In this document: in pieces, positions 25,051-35,421 of the stretch | Layout: each line of letters opens with the position of its first letter | Position numbering within the stretch: position 1 is the stretch's first letter | NCBI RefSeq assembly: GCF_001514195.1 | Contig: NZ_KQ948735.1 | Location: forward strand, 981,413-1,045,412 | Source: Streptomyces griseorubiginosus | Lineage (GTDB): Bacteria > Actinomycetota > Actinomycetes > Streptomycetales > Streptomycetaceae | Reading direction: 5' to 3' | DNA length: 64,000 nucleotides | Notes under the pieces: generated by a model | Told to the model about the DNA's origin: nothing | The model's input: only the letters and a program-made list of their open reading frames with translations | Databases searched by the model: none | Made by a program: the position numbers and the translations under genes

Positions 25051-26413
25051 GATGCCTCCCCGGCGCCGGCCGTGCCGACGCCCGTGCGCTCACGGTCCGC
25101 GAGGCGCCACAGCTCCTCCAGCGAGGTGCCCCTGGGCACGCCCAGGGCCGTCCAGCCCGCCTCGCGCAGCATCCGCAGCCGGCCCTCGTGCTCCGTCGCC
25201 GGTCCGGGCACGTCGGTCGGTTCCCGGACCCAGTTCTCGCTGTCCAGCACGAAGGCGAGGGCGCCCCCGCTGCGCTGGCGCATCTTGGCGGCCACCGCGG
25301 CCTGCTCCTCGTCGAGGTCGCCGAAGAAGGCCACCAGCAGCCCTTCGTTGCCGCTGCGCAGCACGTCGTACGCGAGCGACAGGCCGGTGCCGTCGGAGTG
25401 GTCGATCACCGCGAGGGTGTCCATCATCAGCCCGGCCGCGTCCGCGGTCCCCTGGCTTGCGCCCGCGAAGCCGTCGGCGCCCTCACCGGGCACGGAGTTG
25501 CCGGTGTCCGTCAGCAGCCGTACCGAGAAGCCCCGTTCGAGCATGTGCACCAGCACCGAGGCGGCGCCCGAGACGGCCCACTCGAAGGCCGAGTCCGGGC
25601 CCGCGCCCGCGTAGGCGAGGCCCCGGGTGTCCAGCAGCACCGTGCAGCGGGCGCGCTGCGGCTGTTCCTCGCGGCGGACCATCAGCTCGCCGTAGCGGGC
25701 GGTGGAGCGCCAGTGGACCCGGCGCAGGTCGTCGCCGTAGCGGTAGCCGCGCGGGATCACGTCGTCCTCGCCGGCCAGGGCGAGCGAGCGCTGCCGTCCG
25801 TCGCCGTACCCCTTGGCCTCGCCGCTCAGGCGGACCGGCGGCAGCGCCTCCACGCGCGGGATCACGGTCAGGGTGTCGTACGCCGAGAAGGAGCGGGTCA
25901 GTTCGCACATCCCGAACGGGTCGGTCAGGCGCAGCTGGAGGGGGCCCAGCGGGTAGCGGCCGCGCAGGTCGGAGCGGACCCGGTAGGAGACCTCGCGGCG
26001 ACCGCCCGGCTCGACGCGGTCGAGCACGAAGCGGGGGCGCGGGCCGAGGACGTAGGGCACCCGGTCCTGGAGCATCAGCAGGCCGGTGGGCAGCCGCGAG
26101 ACGTTGTCCATGCGCAGATGGACGCGGGCCTCGCTGCCGGCCGGCACGCGCGCGGGGGAGAGCCTGCGGCTGCCCGCCACCCGGTAACGGGTGCGGTACA
26201 GCACGGTGGCGCACACCAGCGGCAGCACGGCGAGCAGCAGGCCGACCCGCAGCAGGTCGCTCTGGCCCAGGACGTACGCGCATATCGCCGCGGCGATGCC
26301 GGCGGCGAAGAAGGAGCGGCCGCGGGTGGTGAGGCCGGCCAGCGCGGTGCGCACCCCGCCCTTGTCGCCCCGGTCGGCCTCCGGGCCGCCGGCCGAGGGC
26401 ACCCCGGTGGACA

Positions 26414-26417
<4 letters not shown>
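25047..26417 (-). CDS. DUF58 domain protein
   Basis: A 456-residue protein with two membrane helices near residues 45-85 (FFAAGIAAAICAYVLGQ; LLLAVLPLVCATVLY) and a C-terminal DUF58 domain (a von Willebrand A-like fold) with the hallmark YRYGDDLRRVHWRSTARYGELMVR and LLDTRG. It lies between and overlaps both neighbours (GTGA at each side). The MoxR ATPase is its usual partner, which is thought to remodel a complex containing the vWA-like DUF58 protein. ATG 26414 is an alternative start. Confidence 0.93.
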
Positions 26418-27448
<1,031 letters not shown>

Positions 27449-27677
27449 CCGGCCCTCCTCGGCCCGTACTTTCCGGGCCGACGCTCTGTGATGCGTAATC
27501 GGCCCACCCCGAATCACGGACACCACGCGTGAAACTCTCAGCGCGACGCCACACCCGCATTCTTGCTGCCGTTACCGATTCGTGTCACTCGACTGTGGAC
27601 AACTGGCTGCACTATGTCGGGTTTTACGGCGTTGTAGGCACCCCTGGGGCCGAAATCAACAGCGAAACGACAGGTAG

Positions 27678-27704
27678 GACCCCGCCTGAGGCCTAGGCGG
27701 GGTC
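27678..27704 (-). terminator. Hairpin at the end of the carbonic anhydrase gene
   Basis: A perfect 10-bp stem (27678-27687 with 27695-27704) and 7-nt loop overlap the last codons of the carbonic anhydrase gene. Nothing else is recognisable in 27449-27677. Confidence 0.7.
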
Positions 27705-28235
27705 GACCTCGCGCAGCAGGCCCGTCTTCACGTCGAAGACGAAGCCCCGCACGTCGTCGCTGTGCAGCAGGAACGGCGAGGTCCGCACCCGCTGCATGGA
27801 CTGCCGTACGTCCTGGTCGACGTCACGGAAGGCCTCCACCGCCCACGCGGGACGCTGGCCGACCTCCATCTCCAGTTCGTTGCGGAAGTCCTCGGTGATC
27901 GCCTCGAGGCCACAGCCGGTGTGGTGGATGAGGACGATGCTGCGGGTGCCGAGCTTGCGCTGGCTGATGGTGAGGGAGCGGATCACGTCGTCGGTGACCA
28001 CACCGCCCGCGTTGCGGATGGTGTGGCAGTCGCCGAGCTCCAGGCCGAGCGCGGCGTGCAGGTCGAGGCGGGCGTCCATGCAGGCCACCACGGCTACATG
28101 CAGGACGGGGCGGGCGTCCATCCCGGGGTCCGTGAACGCCGCGGCGTACCGCGTGTTGGCGTCGACCAGGCGGTCGGTCACGGAGTCGTCACGGGTTATG
28201 GCGCCTTCGGTGGGAACAGATGCGGAAGTCGTCAT
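27693..28235 (-). CDS. Beta-class carbonic anhydrase
   Basis: A 180-residue zinc enzyme that interconverts CO2 and bicarbonate. Zinc ligands are Cys in VVACMDARLDL (with the Asp-Arg dyad) and His and Cys in VLIHHTGCGLE; NAGGVVTDDVIRSL is the substrate-side loop. It resembles the small type seen in Mycobacterium Rv1284. The ATG at 28235 is preferred over ATG 28241 because TAACGT ends 7 nt before it and no Shine-Dalgarno sequence is present. Divergent from dcw across 417 bases. Confidence 0.94.
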   Translation of the reverse strand: MTTSASVPTEGAITRDDSVTDRLVDANTRYAAAFTDPGMDARPVLHVAVVACMDARLDLHAALGLELGDCHTIRNAGGVVTDDVIRSLTISQRKLGTRSIVLIHHTGCGLEAITEDFRNELEMEVGQRPAWAVEAFRDVDQDVRQSMQRVRTSPFLLHSDDVRGFVFDVKTGLLREVDPA

Positions 28236-28410
28236 AACCATGACGTTACTGGTCACCGCGGACCCGGTCCTGCGGTGGGAAGGGAAAAAGAGCGTCATCA
28301 CGCCTTCGGTGTGAGGTAACCCACAAGAGTGCCTGGTGCACCCGAACGGGTGGTTTCCGGTCATTCGCCGCTTCGAGTCCCCGTCGATGCGCGACGCGCA
28401 GGCCGGTTGA

Positions 28411-28438
28411 TTGACCGCGAGACACCGTGGACTAAAGT
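28411..28438 (+). promoter_or_regulatory. Candidate sigma-70-type promoter of the dcw cluster
   Basis: TTGACC (28411-28416), 16-nt spacer, TAAAGT (28433-28438). It would give a leader of about 200 nt before rsmH. The 28236-28652 gap contains no mraZ-like ORF. Confidence 0.55.
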
Positions 28439-28652
28439 GACGCGAAGCGGGAGGCGAGGCCTCCCCGCTGACATTCCCCCGAGACCCCGGCTCACGCACG
28501 GACGGTCTCCCCGCGTGCGCGGCGCGTACGTACGGCTCGGCCTCCTCCCGCTTCCGGTCGGCTGACGCTTCCGGCGCCGGCAGGCCCTCCCCTTCCGCCG
28601 GCGGGCGGGGCCCCGGCGGTGCGTCCGGCCACGCCGGATCTGAGAGGGCCCC

Positions 28653-29609
28653 TTGAGCCAGAGTCGACATGTTCCGGTGATGCTCCAGCGGTGCCTGGAC
28701 CTGCTGGCCCCCGCGCTGGAGCGGCCCGGAGCGGTCGTCGTCGACTGCACGCTCGGTCTCGGCGGCCACAGCGAGGCCCTGCTCCAGCGCTTCCCCGAGG
28801 CCCGGCTCGTCGCCCTCGACCGCGACAAGGAGGCCCTGCGCCTGTCCGGCGAGCGGCTCGCGCCCTTCGGTGAGCGCGCCACCCTCGTGCACGCGGTCTA
28901 CGACGAACTCCCCGACGTCCTCGACCGGCTCGGCATCGCGCGCGTGCAGGGCGTCCTCTTCGACCTCGGTGTCTCCTCCATGCAACTCGACGAGGCCGAC
29001 CGCGGCTTCGCCTACGCCCAGGACGCCCCGCTCGACATGCGCATGGACCAGACGACCGGCATGAGCGCCGCCGAGGTCCTCAACACCTACCCGCCGGGCG
29101 AACTCGTCAGGATCCTGCGGGCCTACGGCGAGGAGAAGCAGGCCAAGCGGATCGTGTCCGCGATCGTGCGGGAGCGCGAGAGGGAGCCCTTCACCAACAG
29201 CGCGCGGCTCGTCGAGCTGATCCGGGACTCCCTGCCGCAGGCCGCCAAGCGCACCGGCGGCAACCCCGCCAAGCGCACCTTCCAGGCCCTGCGCATCGAG
29301 GTCAACGGCGAACTCGCCGTCCTGGAACGGGCGATCCCGGCCGCTGTCGAGGCGCTCGCGGTCGGCGGCCGGATCGCGGTGCTGTCGTACCACTCGCTGG
29401 AGGACCGGCTCGTGAAGCAGGTCTTCGCGGCCGGCGCCGCCACCACCGCACCGCCCGGACTGCCCGTCGTCCCCGAGCGTTACCAGCCCCGGCTCAAGCT
29501 GCTCACGCGCGGTGCCGAACTTCCCACCGAGGAAGAGATCGCCGAGAACCGGCGGGCGGCACCGGCGCGCTGCCGGGGCGCCGAGCGAATCAGGGAGTCC
29601 ATCGAGTGA
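28653..29609 (+). CDS. rsmH: 16S rRNA (cytosine1402-N4)-methyltransferase
   Basis: A 318-residue methyltransferase (formerly MraW) that modifies C1402 in the ribosomal P site. Diagnostic blocks are [13 protein letters not shown] at the start, [14 protein letters not shown] (SAM motif), [53 protein letters not shown] and [13 protein letters not shown]. The start is TTG 28653 with AGAGGGCC upstream, an uncommon but well supported start. First gene of the dcw cluster, followed by ftsL after 51 bases. Confidence 0.96.
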   Translation: MSQSRHVPVMLQRCLDLLAPALERPGAVVVDCTLGLGGHSEALLQRFPEARLVALDRDKEALRLSGERLAPFGERATLVHAVYDELPDVLDRLGIARVQGVLFDLGVSSMQLDEADRGFAYAQDAPLDMRMDQTTGMSAAEVLNTYPPGELVRILRAYGEEKQAKRIVSAIVREREREPFTNSARLVELIRDSLPQAAKRTGGNPAKRTFQALRIEVNGELAVLERAIPAAVEALAVGGRIAVLSYHSLEDRLVKQVFAAGAATTAPPGLPVVPERYQPRLKLLTRGAELPTEEEIAENRRAAPARCRGAERIRESIE

Positions 29610-29660
29610 AGTGCGTAAGCCGCATCAGTGAGTTGGGAAACCGGACTCACGGGAGGGTGT

Positions 29661-30314
29661 GTGAGTAGGAAACCCGAACTGAGGGGCAGGGCCGCCCGTC
29701 TCGCGCGCCTGTTCCCCGGTCCGACGAGCTCAGGACAGGCGGCCCGCACCCCCTTCGTGCTCCTCGTGGTCCTGCTCCTCGGCGGCGGCCTCATCGGCCT
29801 GCTGGTACTGAACTCCGCGCTCAGCGAAGGGTCGTTCAAGCTCACCGACCTCCAGAAGGACACCAAGAGCCTCACCGACGAGCAGCAGGCCCTCCAGCGG
29901 GACATCGACGCCTACTCCGCACCCGAGGCCCTGGTGCGCCGCGCCCGGGAACTCGGCATGGTGCCCGGCGGCGACCCGGCCTTCCTCGACCCCGACGGCA
30001 CCGTCAAGGGCGTGCCGTCCCCCGCCTCCGGCGCCGACCTGGCCTCCCTGCGGGAACCGCTCGTCCTCGCACCCGAGGTGCTCGCCGCCGCGACCGTCCC
30101 GACGCCCGCGGCCGGTTCCACCCCGTCGGCCGTCCCGACCCCGACCGACCCCACCGAGCCCGGGGCCGCCGGGCAGACCCCGGGAGCCGACGGGCAGACC
30201 CCCGACACCGTCGAGCAGACCACCGGGGCCGCCCCCTTGGACGTCCCGCCCGCCGGGACCGCGCCCTCCTACGCCACAACCTTGACGAACCCGACCCCGA
30301 ACCCCGGCAGGTGA
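29661..30314 (+). CDS. ftsL: Cell division protein FtsL-like
   Basis: A 217-residue bitopic protein. A basic N-terminus (SRKPELRGRAARLARL) precedes one membrane helix (about residues 33-54, FVLLVVLLLGGGLIGLLVL), then a short leucine-zipper-like coiled coil (FKLTDLQKDTKSLTDEQQAL) with RRARELGMV, the FtsL hallmark. Residues ~105-217 are a Pro/Thr/Ala-rich tail unusual for FtsL elsewhere but seen in actinobacteria. FtsL links FtsQ/DivIC with FtsW-FtsI. The GTG 29661 has GGGAGGG upstream. The stop overlaps the first possible ftsI start. Confidence 0.88.
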   Translation: MSRKPELRGRAARLARLFPGPTSSGQAARTPFVLLVVLLLGGGLIGLLVLNSALSEGSFKLTDLQKDTKSLTDEQQALQRDIDAYSAPEALVRRARELGMVPGGDPAFLDPDGTVKGVPSPASGADLASLREPLVLAPEVLAAATVPTPAAGSTPSAVPTPTDPTEPGAAGQTPGADGQTPDTVEQTTGAAPLDVPPAGTAPSYATTLTNPTPNPGR

Positions 30315-30319
30315 CGGCA

Positions 30320-32296
30320 GTGTCCGACGATTCCGGCAGGCAGCCGCCCCGCCGCCGCGTGCCAGGACCCGCGCGCCCCGAGCGCTCCGCCCGCCCCGTC
30401 GGCCGGCCGCGCCCGGGCCCCGGAGCCCGCCCGGCCCGCCGGCCCGCCGCGCCCCGCGCGGCGACCCCCAAGACGATCCGCCTGGGCAGCCCCCGCCCCC
30501 GGTTGCGCCTGGTCGGCCTCGCGCTGACCCTGGTGCTCGGCGCCTTCGTCGTACGACTGCTCCAGGTGCAGGCCGTCGACGCGAGCACCTATGCGGCCAA
30601 GGCCGAGCAGAACCGGTACGTCGGTTACACCCTGGCCGCCGAGCGCGGCGGGATCACCGACCGCGACGGGGTGGCCCTCGCGACCAGCGAGGACGCGTAC
30701 GACATCACGGCCGACCCCACGCTGTTCACCCGCAAGCAGCTGAAGATCGACGACGGCCCCGAGCAGGCCGCGGCGCTGCTCGCCCCGATCCTCGGGCAGG
30801 ACCAGGAGGCGATCGTCCAGAAGCTGCGGCCCAAGGACAAGAAGCTGCGCTACGTCCTGCTGGCGAGCCGTCGCACCCCGCAGGTCTGGAAGCAGATCAA
30901 GGACCTGAAGAGCGCGCTCGCGGCGAAGGCGGAGACCGACCCGGGCACGGCCAACGTCCTCGGGGGCGTCCTGTCCGTCCCGACCACCAAGCGGGTGTAT
31001 CCGAACGGCGACCTCGCCGCCGGGATACTGGGCTGGGTCAACGCCGACGGCAAGGGCGGCGGCGGGGTCGAGCAGGAGCTGAACAGCCTGCTGGCCGGGA
31101 AGGACGGCAAGATCCGCTACGCCCAGTCCGGGGGCCGGCAGGTGCCCACCGTGGGCTCCACCGAGACGCCCGCGGTGCCCGGCAGCGACGTCGAGCTCAC
31201 CATCGACCGCGACATCCAGTGGGCCGCCCAGAAGGCCATCACCGACCAGGTGAAGGAGTCCAAGGCGGACCGCGGGTACGTGATAGTGCAGGACACGCGG
31301 ACCGGCGAGGTCCTCGCCATGGCCAACGCGCCCGGCTTCGACCCCAACGACCTGTCCAAGGCGAGCTCGGTCAACATGGGCAACGCGGCCCTCCAGGACG
31401 CCTACGAGCCCGGCTCCACCGCCAAGATCATGTCCATGGCCGCCGTACTGCAACAGGGCGTCGCCACTCCGCTCACCCATGTCATCGTGCCCAACCGGCT
31501 GCACCGCGGCGACCGGCTCTTCAAGGACGACATCGACCACGAGACCTGGTACCTCACGCTCAACGGCGTGCTCGCCAAGTCCTCGAACATCGGCACCATC
31601 CTGGCCACCGGCCAGCTCGGCAAGACCCAGGCGCAGGCCAACCAGGTCCTCTACTCGTACCTGCGCAAGTTCGGGCTCGGCAGCTACTCCGGGCTGGACT
31701 TCCCCGGCGAGACCCCCGGCATCCTCGCCAAGCCCGCCGACTGGTCGACCTCGCAGCAGTACACGATTCCTTTCGGCCAGGGCGTGTCCCTCAACGCGAT
31801 GCAGGCCGCGTCCGTCTACTCGACGATCGCCAACGGCGGGGTCCGTATCGAACCCACGCTCGTCCGCGGCACCACGGGGCCCGACGGACGCTTCACACCC
31901 GCCGCGAAGCCCAAGGAGACAAGGGTCGTCAGCGCGAAGACGGCGAAGACCCTCTCCCAGATGCTGGAGTCCGTGGTGGACGACCAGGAGGGCACCGGCA
32001 CCAAGGCGCGCATCCCCGGCTATCGGGTCGCGGGAAAGACGGGCACCGCCAACCGCGTGGATCCGGCCACCGGCAAGTACAAGGGCTACACCTCGTCGTT
32101 CGCCGGGTTCGCGCCCGCCGACCAGCCCCGGATCACCGTCTACTGCGCCATCCAGAACGCCACCAAGGGCAGCTACTTCGGCGGCCAGATCTGCGGACCC
32201 GTCTACAAGCAGGTCATGGAGTTCGCCCTGAAGACCCTCCAGGTCCCGCCCACGGGAGCGAAGCCGGCCAAGCTGCCCGTCTCCTACACGCCGTGA
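30320..32296 (+). CDS. ftsI: Septal peptidoglycan transpeptidase FtsI (PBP3, class B PBP)
   Basis: About 658 residues. A Pro/Arg-rich cytoplasmic tail is followed by one membrane helix (RLVGLALTLVLGAFVVRLLQ), the PBP dimerisation domain, and the transpeptidase domain with the SxxK motif in EPGSTAKIMSM, SxN in LAKSSNIG and KTG in VAGKTGTANR. It cross-links septal peptidoglycan together with FtsW. The start is either GTG 30320, with AGGTGA at 5 nt, or GTG 30311, which overlaps the ftsL stop; the former has better spacing. Confidence 0.95.
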   Translation: MSDDSGRQPPRRRVPGPARPERSARPVGRPRPGPGARPARRPAAPRAATPKTIRLGSPRPRLRLVGLALTLVLGAFVVRLLQVQAVDASTYAAKAEQNRYVGYTLAAERGGITDRDGVALATSEDAYDITADPTLFTRKQLKIDDGPEQAAALLAPILGQDQEAIVQKLRPKDKKLRYVLLASRRTPQVWKQIKDLKSALAAKAETDPGTANVLGGVLSVPTTKRVYPNGDLAAGILGWVNADGKGGGGVEQELNSLLAGKDGKIRYAQSGGRQVPTVGSTETPAVPGSDVELTIDRDIQWAAQKAITDQVKESKADRGYVIVQDTRTGEVLAMANAPGFDPNDLSKASSVNMGNAALQDAYEPGSTAKIMSMAAVLQQGVATPLTHVIVPNRLHRGDRLFKDDIDHETWYLTLNGVLAKSSNIGTILATGQLGKTQAQANQVLYSYLRKFGLGSYSGLDFPGETPGILAKPADWSTSQQYTIPFGQGVSLNAMQAASVYSTIANGGVRIEPTLVRGTTGPDGRFTPAAKPKETRVVSAKTAKTLSQMLESVVDDQEGTGTKARIPGYRVAGKTGTANRVDPATGKYKGYTSSFAGFAPADQPRITVYCAIQNATKGSYFGGQICGPVYKQVMEFALKTLQVPPTGAKPAKLPVSYTP

Positions 32297-32351
32297 CCAG
32301 CGGCCCTTCACACCTGCTCCGCATCTCGGAAAGGCCACCAGGAACCACCTC

Positions 32352-34007
32352 GTGACGACGATCACCTCCGCAGCCGGTAACCAGGGCACGCCCCGCCCCT
32401 CACTTCGCTCCGAGGCGGGTACGCCCGGTACGCTCACCGCCGTGCCACACGCTGATCAGTCCCAAACCACCCAGAAGGGCGCACCCGTGACCTATCCGGG
32501 ACCGCCCAGGCCGGTCCGGGTCTCCGCAACACCCCTCGCGGAGCTCGCCGATCAGCTGGGCGCCGCCACCCCGGCAGCCGCCGCCGAGATCACGGGCATC
32601 ACCCATGACTCGCGCGCCGTCCGCCCCGGCGACCTGTACGCCGCCCTCCCGGGCGCCCGCCTGCACGGCGCCGACTTCGCCGGCCAGGCCGCGAGCCTCG
32701 GCGCGGTCGCCGTCCTCACCGACCCGGCCGGAGCCGAGCGCGCCGCCGCGAGCGGGCTTCCGGCCCTGGTCGTCGACGACCCGCGCGCGCGGATGGGCGA
32801 ACTGGCGGCCACGATCTACGGCCACCCCGGCCGTGACCTGCTCCAGATCGGCATCACCGGCACCTCCGGCAAGACCACCACGGCGTACCTCGTCGAGGGC
32901 GGTCTGAAGACCTCCCGCAGCACCGGGCTCATCGGCACAGTCGAGATGCGCATCGGCGACGAGCGCATCAAGTCCGAGCGCACCACGCCCGAGGCCACCG
33001 ACCTCCAGGCGCTGTTCGCGGTCATGCGCGAGCGCGGCGTCGAGGCGGTCGCCATGGAGGTCTCCAGCCACGCGCTGGTCCTCGGGCGTGTGGACGCCTG
33101 CGTCTTCGACATCGGCGTCTTCACCAACCTCAGCCCGGAGCACATGGAGTTCCACTCCGGCATGGAGGACTACTTCCAGGCCAAGGCGCAGCTCTTCACG
33201 CCGAAACGCAGCCGGCTCGGCGTCGTCAACCTCGACGACGAGTACGGCCGCCGGCTCGTCAAGGAGGCCTCGGTCCCGGTCGTCACCTTCTCCGCCGAGG
33301 GGCACCCCGACGCCGACTGGCGTGCCGAGGACGTCCGGGTCGGCCCGATGGACTCGACGTTCACCGTGCTCGGCCCCAAGGACGAGCGGATCACCGCCAG
33401 GTCGCCGCTGCCGGGCCCCTTCAACGTGGCGAACACCCTCGCCGCGATCGTCGCCCTGGCCGCTGCGGGCATCGACCCGCAGACCGCCGCCGACGGTGTC
33501 GCCGCGGTGCCGGGCGTGCCGGGCCGGCTGGAGCGCGTGGACGCCGGCCAGCCCTACCTCGCGGTCGTGGACTACGCCCACAAGACGGACGCCGTCGAGT
33601 CGGTGCTCAAGGCCCTCCGCAAGGTCACCGAGGGCAAGGTGCACGTCGTGCTGGGCTGCGGGGGCGACCGGGACACGACCAAGCGCGGGCCCATGGGCGC
33701 CGCCGTGGCCCGCCTCGCCGACACCGCCGTACTGACCTCCGACAACCCGCGCTCCGAGGACCCGCTCGCGATCCTCGCGACCATGCTCCAGGGCGCGGCG
33801 TCCGTACCCGTGCACGAACGCGGCGAGGTCCAGGTCTTCGAGGACCGGGCCGCCGCGATCGCCGCGGCCGTCGCCCGCGCGCAGCCCGGTGACACGGTGC
33901 TCGTCGCGGGCAAGGGCCACGAGCAGGGCCAGGACATCGCCGGGGTGGTCCGTCCCTTCGACGACCGCCAGGTGCTTCGAGAAGCCATCCAGAAGACCCA
34001 GGGATGA
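32352..34007 (+). CDS. murE: UDP-MurNAc-L-Ala-D-Glu:diaminopimelate ligase
   Basis: A 551-residue Mur ligase adding diaminopimelate to the peptidoglycan stem. ATP site GITGTSGKTTTAYLVEGGL, the carbamylated-Lys region, MEVSSHALVLGRVD, and the substrate-selecting DNPR motif (TSDNPRSEDP) typical for DAP rather than lysine. Streptomyces wall uses LL-DAP. The N-terminal ~45 residues are poorly conserved; GTG 32487 (after GAAGGG) is a serious alternative start giving 506 residues. It ends 4 bases before murF. Confidence 0.95.
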   Translation: MTTITSAAGNQGTPRPSLRSEAGTPGTLTAVPHADQSQTTQKGAPVTYPGPPRPVRVSATPLAELADQLGAATPAAAAEITGITHDSRAVRPGDLYAALPGARLHGADFAGQAASLGAVAVLTDPAGAERAAASGLPALVVDDPRARMGELAATIYGHPGRDLLQIGITGTSGKTTTAYLVEGGLKTSRSTGLIGTVEMRIGDERIKSERTTPEATDLQALFAVMRERGVEAVAMEVSSHALVLGRVDACVFDIGVFTNLSPEHMEFHSGMEDYFQAKAQLFTPKRSRLGVVNLDDEYGRRLVKEASVPVVTFSAEGHPDADWRAEDVRVGPMDSTFTVLGPKDERITARSPLPGPFNVANTLAAIVALAAAGIDPQTAADGVAAVPGVPGRLERVDAGQPYLAVVDYAHKTDAVESVLKALRKVTEGKVHVVLGCGGDRDTTKRGPMGAAVARLADTAVLTSDNPRSEDPLAILATMLQGAASVPVHERGEVQVFEDRAAAIAAAVARAQPGDTVLVAGKGHEQGQDIAGVVRPFDDRQVLREAIQKTQG

Positions 34008-34011
34008 ACTT

Positions 34012-35421
34012 GTGATCGCCCTCTCTCTCGCCGAGATCGCCTCAGTCGTCGGCGGGCAGACGCACGACATACCGGATCCGTCGGTGCAGGTGCACGGGCC
34101 CGTCGTCATCGACTCCCGGCAGGTGGCGGACGGCGCTCTGTTCGCCGCCTTCGTGGGGGAGCGCGTCGACGGCCACGACTACGCGGAGCAGGCCGTCCGG
34201 GCGGGCGCGGTGGCCGTGCTGGCCCAACGCCCCGTCGGAGTGCCCGCGATCGTGGTCGAGGACGTCCAGACGGCCCTCGGCGCCCTCGCGCGTCATGTCG
34301 TACGACTGCTCGGCGCGACCCTCGTCGGCCTCACCGGCTCGGCCGGCAAGACCAGCACCAAGGACCTGATCGCCCAGGTGCTCCGGCGCAAGGCGCCGAC
34401 GGTGTTCACACCGGGCTCGCTCAACAACGAGATCGGGCTCCCGCTCACCGCGCTCACCGCCACCGCCGAAACCCGGTTCCTCGTCCTGGAGATGGGCGCC
34501 CGCGGCATCGGGCACATCAGCTACCTCACGGATCTGACACCGCCGAAGATCGGCCTCGTCCTGAACGTCGGCACCGCGCACATCGGCGAGTTCGGCGGCC
34601 GCGAGCAGATCGCGCAGGCCAAGGGCGAGCTGGTGGAGGCACTGCCCCCGGCGAGCGAGGGCGGCACGGCGATCCTCAACGCCGACGATCCGCTCGTACG
34701 GGCCATGGCGTCCCGTACGAAGGCGAAGGTGCTCCTTTTCGGAGAGTCCGGCGAAGCGGACGTACGCGCCGAGAACGTGCGACTCATGGACAGCGGACAG
34801 CCCGCCTTCATGCTCCACACACCCTCCGGTGCAAGCGAAGTGACCATGCGCCTGTACGGTGAGCACCACGTGTCGAACGCGCTCGCCGCGGCCGCCGTCG
34901 CCCATGAGCTGGGCATGTCCGCAACCGAGATCGCCACCGCGCTCTCCGAGGCGGGCTCCCTCTCCCGCTGGCGTATGGAGGTCACCGAGCGCCCGGACGG
35001 CGTGACCATCGTCAACGACGCCTACAACGCGAACCCCGAGTCCATGCGAGCCGCTCTGCGCGCGCTCGCGGCGATGGGCAAGGGGCGGCGGACCTGGGCT
35101 GTGCTCGGCAAGATGGCCGAGCTCGGGGACGAGGCGCTCGCCGAGCACGACGCGGTCGGACGGCTCGCCGTCCGGCTCAATGTCGGCAAGCTCGTCGCGG
35201 TCGGGGGCAGGGAAGCGTCCTGGCTGCAACTGGGCGCATATAACGAGGGTTCGTGGGGTGAGGAGTCGGTGCACGTGTCCGACGCACAGGCGGCGGTCGA
35301 CCTGCTGCGCAGCGAGTTGCGCCCGGGAGACGTCGTCCTCGTGAAGGCGTCCCGTTCGGTCGGCCTGGAGAGCGTCGCCCAGGCGCTGCTCGACGCCGAG
35401 GGTGAGGTTGCCGCCCGATGA
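34012..35421 (+). CDS. murF: UDP-MurNAc-tripeptide:D-Ala-D-Ala ligase
   Basis: A 469-residue Mur ligase adding D-Ala-D-Ala to complete UDP-MurNAc-pentapeptide. ATP-binding LTGSAGKTSTKDLIAQVL, NNEIGLPLTAL, LEMGARGIGHI, and C-terminal NDAYNANPESMRAAL and VLGKMAELGD are MurF signatures. The GTG 34012 begins the conserved N-terminus (IALSLAEIASVVGG). It overlaps mraY by ATGA, so translation is coupled. Confidence 0.96.
   Translation: MIALSLAEIASVVGGQTHDIPDPSVQVHGPVVIDSRQVADGALFAAFVGERVDGHDYAEQAVRAGAVAVLAQRPVGVPAIVVEDVQTALGALARHVVRLLGATLVGLTGSAGKTSTKDLIAQVLRRKAPTVFTPGSLNNEIGLPLTALTATAETRFLVLEMGARGIGHISYLTDLTPPKIGLVLNVGTAHIGEFGGREQIAQAKGELVEALPPASEGGTAILNADDPLVRAMASRTKAKVLLFGESGEADVRAENVRLMDSGQPAFMLHTPSGASEVTMRLYGEHHVSNALAAAAVAHELGMSATEIATALSEAGSLSRWRMEVTERPDGVTIVNDAYNANPESMRAALRALAAMGKGRRTWAVLGKMAELGDEALAEHDAVGRLAVRLNVGKLVAVGGREASWLQLGAYNEGSWGEESVHVSDAQAAVDLLRSELRPGDVVLVKASRSVGLESVAQALLDAEGEVAAR

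Noticed and set aside
22573..25614. 1013-codon plus-strand open frame
   Set aside because: It is antisense to the transglutaminase gene, which has clear catalytic motifs; the long frame is an effect of high GC content.
30269..32437. 722-codon minus-strand frame opposite ftsI
   Set aside because: The ftsI frame has all penicillin-binding motifs; the opposite frame is a low-complexity Gly/Arg/Val-rich shadow.
32352..32487. murE start codon choice between GTG 32352 and GTG 32487
   Set aside because: Not resolved: both have a purine-rich site at suitable spacing. The upstream start was kept, the alternative noted in the entry.
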